This document shows, one piece after another, positions 36,662 through 39,557 of a stretch of DNA of 39,557 nt; position 1 is the first letter of the stretch; every line of letters starts with the position of its first letter. Position numbers and translations under genes: made by a program. Location: NCBI RefSeq assembly GCF_018304965.1, contig NZ_JAGQED010000034.1, positions 1-39,557 of the forward strand, given 5' to 3'. Under the pieces are notes generated by a model. That model saw only the letters and a list, made by a program, of their open reading frames with translations. It made no database searches and was not told the origin of the DNA. This DNA is from Collimonas antrihumi (lineage in GTDB: Bacteria > Pseudomonadota > Gammaproteobacteria > Burkholderiales > Burkholderiaceae_D).

Positions 36662-37267
36662 ATGCTTTCATGGTCCACGATAACCGCTCTTGCAGACACT
36701 AACGTTTTATTACCCGCAGCAGCCGTTTGCGCACTCTGGCTTATATGCGGGCGAGCTTGGCGCATGACCTTATTGTGGTGCTTTCTCTTCACTTTCGGCC
36801 TGGTTTTGGTCGCCGTTACGAAAATCGCTTTTGTCGGATGGGGCATAGGAATTCAATCACTCGATTTCACCGGTTTCAGCGGCCACGCGATGCGGGCTAC
36901 GGCGGTCATGCCGGTGCTGTTTTACTTGCTGCTGCAAAAGGCGCCTCCACTCGCTCGCCTCTCTGGCGTAATACTTGGCTTTGCATTGGGCGTGATCATT
37001 GGCATATCGCGGCTCGTCGTGCATGCCCATTCTGTTTCAGAAGCTGTGACCGGATGTCTCGTGGGGGGCATGGTTGCTCTTAGCTTTTTTTGGTTGTCGC
37101 GTTCCCTGCCCAAGCCTGAGTTGCATCGTTGGCTGATCGTACTGACGCTGATTCCGGTCTTTCTGACGGCGCAGGCAAAGCCGGCGCCGACAGAACGCTG
37201 GCTTAATGGAGTTGCGCTTTACATTTCCGGGCACGACAAACCGTTCGCACGGACTGACTGGGAATGA
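36662..37267 (+). CDS. PAP2-family membrane phosphatase (variant motifs)
   Basis: The 201-residue protein has five or six membrane segments and a degenerate PAP2 signature. Motif 1 keeps the Lys (KIAFVGW) but lacks the Arg-Pro, motif 2 is FSGH, and motif 3 reads SRLVVHAHSVSE, in which the usual final Asp is Glu. The catalytic histidines of motifs 2 and 3 are present. Such proteins in EPS loci are thought to dephosphorylate undecaprenyl diphosphate for carrier recycling; that role is inferred. The frame stays open to 36455, but the N-terminal extension is not membrane-like and the ATG at 36662 starts cleanly. The ribosome site is weak. It is followed by two hairpins and a strong terminator. 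Confidence 0.75.
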   Translation: MLSWSTITALADTNVLLPAAAVCALWLICGRAWRMTLLWCFLFTFGLVLVAVTKIAFVGWGIGIQSLDFTGFSGHAMRATAVMPVLFYLLLQKAPPLARLSGVILGFALGVIIGISRLVVHAHSVSEAVTGCLVGGMVALSFFWLSRSLPKPELHRWLIVLTLIPVFLTAQAKPAPTERWLNGVALYISGHDKPFARTDWE

Positions 37268-37407
37268 GCGTCACCTGATCATCTTTCATTTAATAGACTG
37301 ATTGGTGAGCTAGTGAATGAGCTAGTGGCCGCAGGCTGAAAGCGGCGGAAACTTGGCGGTAAATCTGCAGCACGTAACAGATACCTTGTCAGGGTGCGTC
37401 AAACAGC

Positions 37408-37424
37408 AAGGCGCAGGGCGCCTT
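37408..37424 (+). terminator. Short hairpin before the main terminator
   Basis: AAGGCGC (37408-37414) and GCGCCTT (37418-37424) form a 7-bp stem with an AGG loop, followed only by a short T-run. It may help the terminator 25 bases downstream. Confidence 0.4.
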
Positions 37425-37449
37425 TGTACTCCGGTATTGCGGTAACGGC

Positions 37450-37480
37450 GTGGGCACGATGTGCCCACCCTTTTTTTTTA
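37450..37480 (+). terminator. Strong intrinsic terminator after PAP2 gene
   Basis: GTGGGCAC (37450-37457) and GTGCCCAC (37461-37468) form an 8-bp stem with a GAT loop, followed by CC and nine T. It ends plus-strand transcription about 180 bases past the PAP2 stop and lies just beyond the galE stop of the opposite strand. Confidence 0.9.
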
Positions 37481-37518
37481 TTTTTGATGTCGCTTATTGG
37501 CAATCCTTGGGGGGCTTT

Positions 37519-38544
37519 TCATTTGGCAAATCCGGCTGGATTCATACTTTGCCATCGCCAATGATCCATGCACATATCTCCGAGACTCTTGCGGGCCTCC
37601 CAGTTCAACACTTTTTTCGCCTGCGATGGATCGGCGTAGCAGGTTGCAATATCTCCCGGGCGGCGCGACGTTATGTCATGGGGCACGGTGCGGTTGCTGG
37701 CGATCTCGAATGCGCGGACCATCTCCAGCACGCTATATCCGTGGCCGGTGCCGAGGTTAACGGTGAAGCCTTTGCCTGATGTGAACAATTGATCCAGTGC
37801 CGCCACATGCCCTTGCGCCAGATCGACAACATGGATGTAGTCGCGCACGCCGGTGCCGTCCGGTGTCGGGTAGTCATTGCCAAAGACTGCCAGCCGTTCG
37901 CGCCGGCCTACTGCTACCTGAGCGACGAACGGCATGAGGTTGTTCGGGATGCCGTTCGGATCTTCGCCGATCAAGCCGCTCGGGTGCGCTCCGACCGGAT
38001 TGAAGTATCTCAATACGCCGCAGGCCCACGAGGCATCCGATACTGCCAGGTCGCTTAAAATTTGCTCGACGATGAGCTTCGATCTTCCGTATGGGTTGGT
38101 CGCGCTCAGCGGCGCCGATTCGTGGATCGGTACGGATTGCGGATCGCCGTATACAGTCGCTGACGAACTGAATACGAAATTTTTCACTTTGGCTTTCGCC
38201 AGGGCATGCAGTAGCGTAATGGTGCCGGATACGTTGTTATCAAAGTAGAGCAATGGCTTCTCGACAGACTCTCCCACCGCTTTCAGGCCGGCGAAATGAA
38301 TCACTGCATCGATTGCATGGTCATGCAATATGGCGTCCAGCCTTGCCGCGTCGCGGACATCGGCTTCATGGAAAGAGATTGTGCGCCCGGCAATTTTCTC
38401 CACGCGTGCGATGGCTTCGCGTGTGCTGTTGCTGAAATTATCAATTCCCACTACGACATATCCCGCTGCCAGTAATTCAACACATGTATGCGAGCCGATA
38501 TAGCCAGAGGCACCGGTTACTAAAATAGTTTTGTTTGTCGTCAT
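37519..38544 (-). CDS. galE: UDP-glucose 4-epimerase
   Basis: GalE interconverts UDP-glucose and UDP-galactose through a 4-keto intermediate with bound NAD. The extended SDR shows ILVTGASGYIGSHTCVELL at the N-terminus, FSSSATVYGDP (catalytic Ser/Thr) and NPYGRSKLIVE (Tyr-X3-Lys), then YFNPVGAHPSG and DGTGVRDYIHVVDLA, all diagnostic for GalE. Three start choices exist: TTG at 38592, ATG at 38556 and ATG at 38544. I prefer 38544 (MTTNKTILVTG, 341 residues, close to the 338 of E. coli). The two ATG codons belong to a 12-bp duplication (GTCATGGATGCT-like) and no ribosome site decides between them. It supplies UDP-galactose to the EPS pathway. Confidence 0.94.
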   Translation of the reverse strand: MTTNKTILVTGASGYIGSHTCVELLAAGYVVVGIDNFSNSTREAIARVEKIAGRTISFHEADVRDAARLDAILHDHAIDAVIHFAGLKAVGESVEKPLLYFDNNVSGTITLLHALAKAKVKNFVFSSSATVYGDPQSVPIHESAPLSATNPYGRSKLIVEQILSDLAVSDASWACGVLRYFNPVGAHPSGLIGEDPNGIPNNLMPFVAQVAVGRRERLAVFGNDYPTPDGTGVRDYIHVVDLAQGHVAALDQLFTSGKGFTVNLGTGHGYSVLEMVRAFEIASNRTVPHDITSRRPGDIATCYADPSQAKKVLNWEARKSLGDMCMDHWRWQSMNPAGFAK

Positions 38545-38677
38545 GGATGCTGTCATGGATGCTGCGATGGAAAATGTGGCTTTATTTGCCAAGATGCAAT
38601 TATTATAACAATTTAACCGGTCTGCATACCTTAATCATTCTGAACGGGAAATTCCTTGCGCCGCACATATCTCAAGA

Positions 38678-39250
38678 TCAAAGCGACCACCGTGCCAGCG
38701 GCACATGGCGAGTCCGGCCAAGCAGGCTATGCATCAGAACAAACTCGTTCACTGTCCAACGTATGGGTTCAATCGTTCCTGGCGGAACCAAGCGATTGTC
38801 GTACAACAAAGTGACGTGGGGCGTGTAGTGTGAATTTGCGGTCACGATTCCGGCCTTTTGCAGCGCCCTGGCGAGGATCTTCTGAAACGCCGCCAAGGCG
38901 ACAACACCATCATCGCCCAGCAAGACCAAAGGACGATTACGCGGCCTCCCATGAAAACTCATCGCGCGGTCGAACACAACGTCGAACGGCGCCGCTCTGA
39001 CGCTTGCCGCCGCCTTTATTGCTGCGGCAACGATGTCTTCCGGCAGGCCGAGGTAATCGCCCAGGTAGCTTAAGGTGACATGCAAGCGGCCGACGCCGAT
39101 CGGGCGGCCTTTCAACCCATAGATATCACGCAGGAGCCCCCGCTGCCACGCGATGCTTGCTGCCGCATCCGAAGTCGGGATGAGCGCAAAGAACAGGCGG
39201 TCGGTGGGATGTGGCGTGTCGAAGCCCGGTAGAAAAAACTGTTCAGGCAT
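38678..39250 (-). CDS. thpR: RNA 2',3'-cyclic phosphodiesterase (2H family)
   Basis: ThpR (formerly LigT) opens 2',3'-cyclic phosphate ends of RNA and can also ligate certain tRNA halves. The two catalytic His-X-Thr/Ser motifs of the 2H fold are present: LHVTLSYLG (about 57-65) and PHVTLLYD (about 144-151). The N-terminal RLFFALIP strand is also typical. The length is 190 residues. It lies 85 bases upstream of galE on the same strand; the two functions are unrelated, and cotranscription is possible but not shown. Confidence 0.93.
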   Translation of the reverse strand: MPEQFFLPGFDTPHPTDRLFFALIPTSDAAASIAWQRGLLRDIYGLKGRPIGVGRLHVTLSYLGDYLGLPEDIVAAAIKAAASVRAAPFDVVFDRAMSFHGRPRNRPLVLLGDDGVVALAAFQKILARALQKAGIVTANSHYTPHVTLLYDNRLVPPGTIEPIRWTVNEFVLMHSLLGRTRHVPLARWSL

Positions 39251-39423
39251 AGGGTGAACGCATCCGGGAGGCGGACGACGGCAAATAAAAAAAGGGATTT
39301 CAGTCTACCCCTTTCTTGCAAGACGGGCGCAAGCCAGGGACGTACATGGCGACGCCGTATGATCCTAATGCCGTTAAGTTAAGCCACGAACGGTATTCTT
39401 TAGATGGACCAATGCGGTCACTC

Positions 39424-39442
39424 CGTCATTCCCGCGAACGCG
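39424..39442. repeat. Partial REP-like unit
   Basis: CGTCATTCCCGCGAACGCG matches the left arm of the inverted repeat at 9637-9714 (one base differs), but the second arm is missing. It is a solo or truncated extragenic palindrome. Confidence 0.7.
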
Positions 39443-39503
39443 CACTGCTGTCCGGAATAATTTGATTGACAATGTTGGGAAGGGTTGCAGGTATTGGTCT
39501 AAG

Positions 39504-39515
39504 GGGGTATACCCC
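39504..39515. promoter_or_regulatory. GGGGTATACCCC palindrome, possible operator
   Basis: This perfect 12-bp palindrome, extended by one G on the left, resembles the G-tract/TATA/C-tract operators of CsoR/RcnR/FrmR-type metal or aldehyde sensors. It lies 37 bases before a possible start codon at the window edge. The gene it would control is outside the window, so the assignment is weak. Confidence 0.3.
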
Positions 39516-39557
39516 TGTTTGCCAACTTAAAAACCAAACCTGCAACATGTTCAGCAT

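Larger units (their letters stand above)
39251..39557. other. Intergenic right edge of window
   Basis: Apart from a partial REP-like unit (39424-39442) and a GC palindrome (39504-39515) the region holds no recognisable gene. ATGTTCAGCAT at the very end could be the first codons of a gene that continues outside the window; too little is present to say. Confidence 0.5.

Overview
The window comes from a betaproteobacterial chromosome, most likely Burkholderiales and probably Oxalobacteraceae (Collimonas/Herbaspirillum-like). This is inferred from protein style, the housekeeping set (ldcA-tadA-queD-queE, thpR) and base composition; a 16S or whole-genome match would be needed to name it. Most of the window is a complete Wzx/Wzy-dependent exopolysaccharide (EPS) locus with housekeeping genes on both sides.

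Layout: (1) 1-2.7 kb, minus strand: queE, queD, tadA and ldcA, for queuosine precursor synthesis, tRNA wobble inosine and murein recycling. (2) 3.0-6.1 kb, minus strand: an outer-membrane beta-barrel protein and a Gly-rich-headed lipoprotein, separated by a good intrinsic terminator and a 12-bp tandem repeat. (3) 6.2-13.7 kb: a duplication-rich zone. It holds two nearly identical copies of the initiating sugar-phosphate transferase gene (WcaJ/EpsB type), a third copy reduced to about 90 bp, an MHS-type MFS transporter and an AraC regulator between the two intact copies, and a roughly 300-bp noncoding element present twice in inverted orientation. A sequence matching the sigma-54 -24/-12 consensus lies upstream of copy 2. 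(4) 13.8-29.5 kb, plus strand: gmm, manC, gmd, fcl and ugd (sugar nucleotides), then wzx, a truncated GMC oxidoreductase, wzy, two GT4 glycosyltransferases, a WcaF-like acetyltransferase, a WcaI-like glycosyltransferase and a secreted GH71-like glycosidase. (5) 30.0-36.0 kb, minus strand: another GT4, a small membrane protein with a four-cysteine C-terminal module, wzc, wzb and wza. (6) 36.6-39.3 kb: a PAP2-type membrane phosphatase (plus), galE (minus) and thpR (minus).

How it fits together: ManC, Gmd and Fcl supply GDP-mannose and GDP-L-fucose, Ugd supplies UDP-glucuronate and GalE supplies UDP-galactose. A WcaJ-type enzyme loads the first sugar phosphate on undecaprenyl phosphate, four GT4 enzymes extend it, and a WcaF-like enzyme acetylates it. 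Wzx flips the unit and Wzy polymerises it. Wza exports the chain under control of the Wzc kinase and Wzb phosphatase, and the PAP2 protein may recycle the lipid carrier. The enzyme set (Gmm, ManC, Gmd, Fcl, Ugd, WcaF, WcaI, WcaJ) predicts a fucose- and glucuronate-containing, acetylated polymer resembling colanic acid. That is inference from gene content.

The segment from about 19.4 to 32 kb, and wzy above all, is visibly more AT-rich than the sugar-nucleotide genes, as expected for an exchangeable serotype-specific core. The most unusual features are the triplicated initiating-transferase locus with its inverted noncoding element and sigma-54 site, the sensor-like four-cysteine membrane protein, and the GH71-like enzyme inside an EPS locus. 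No CRISPR array, rRNA, intact tRNA or intact insertion sequence was seen.
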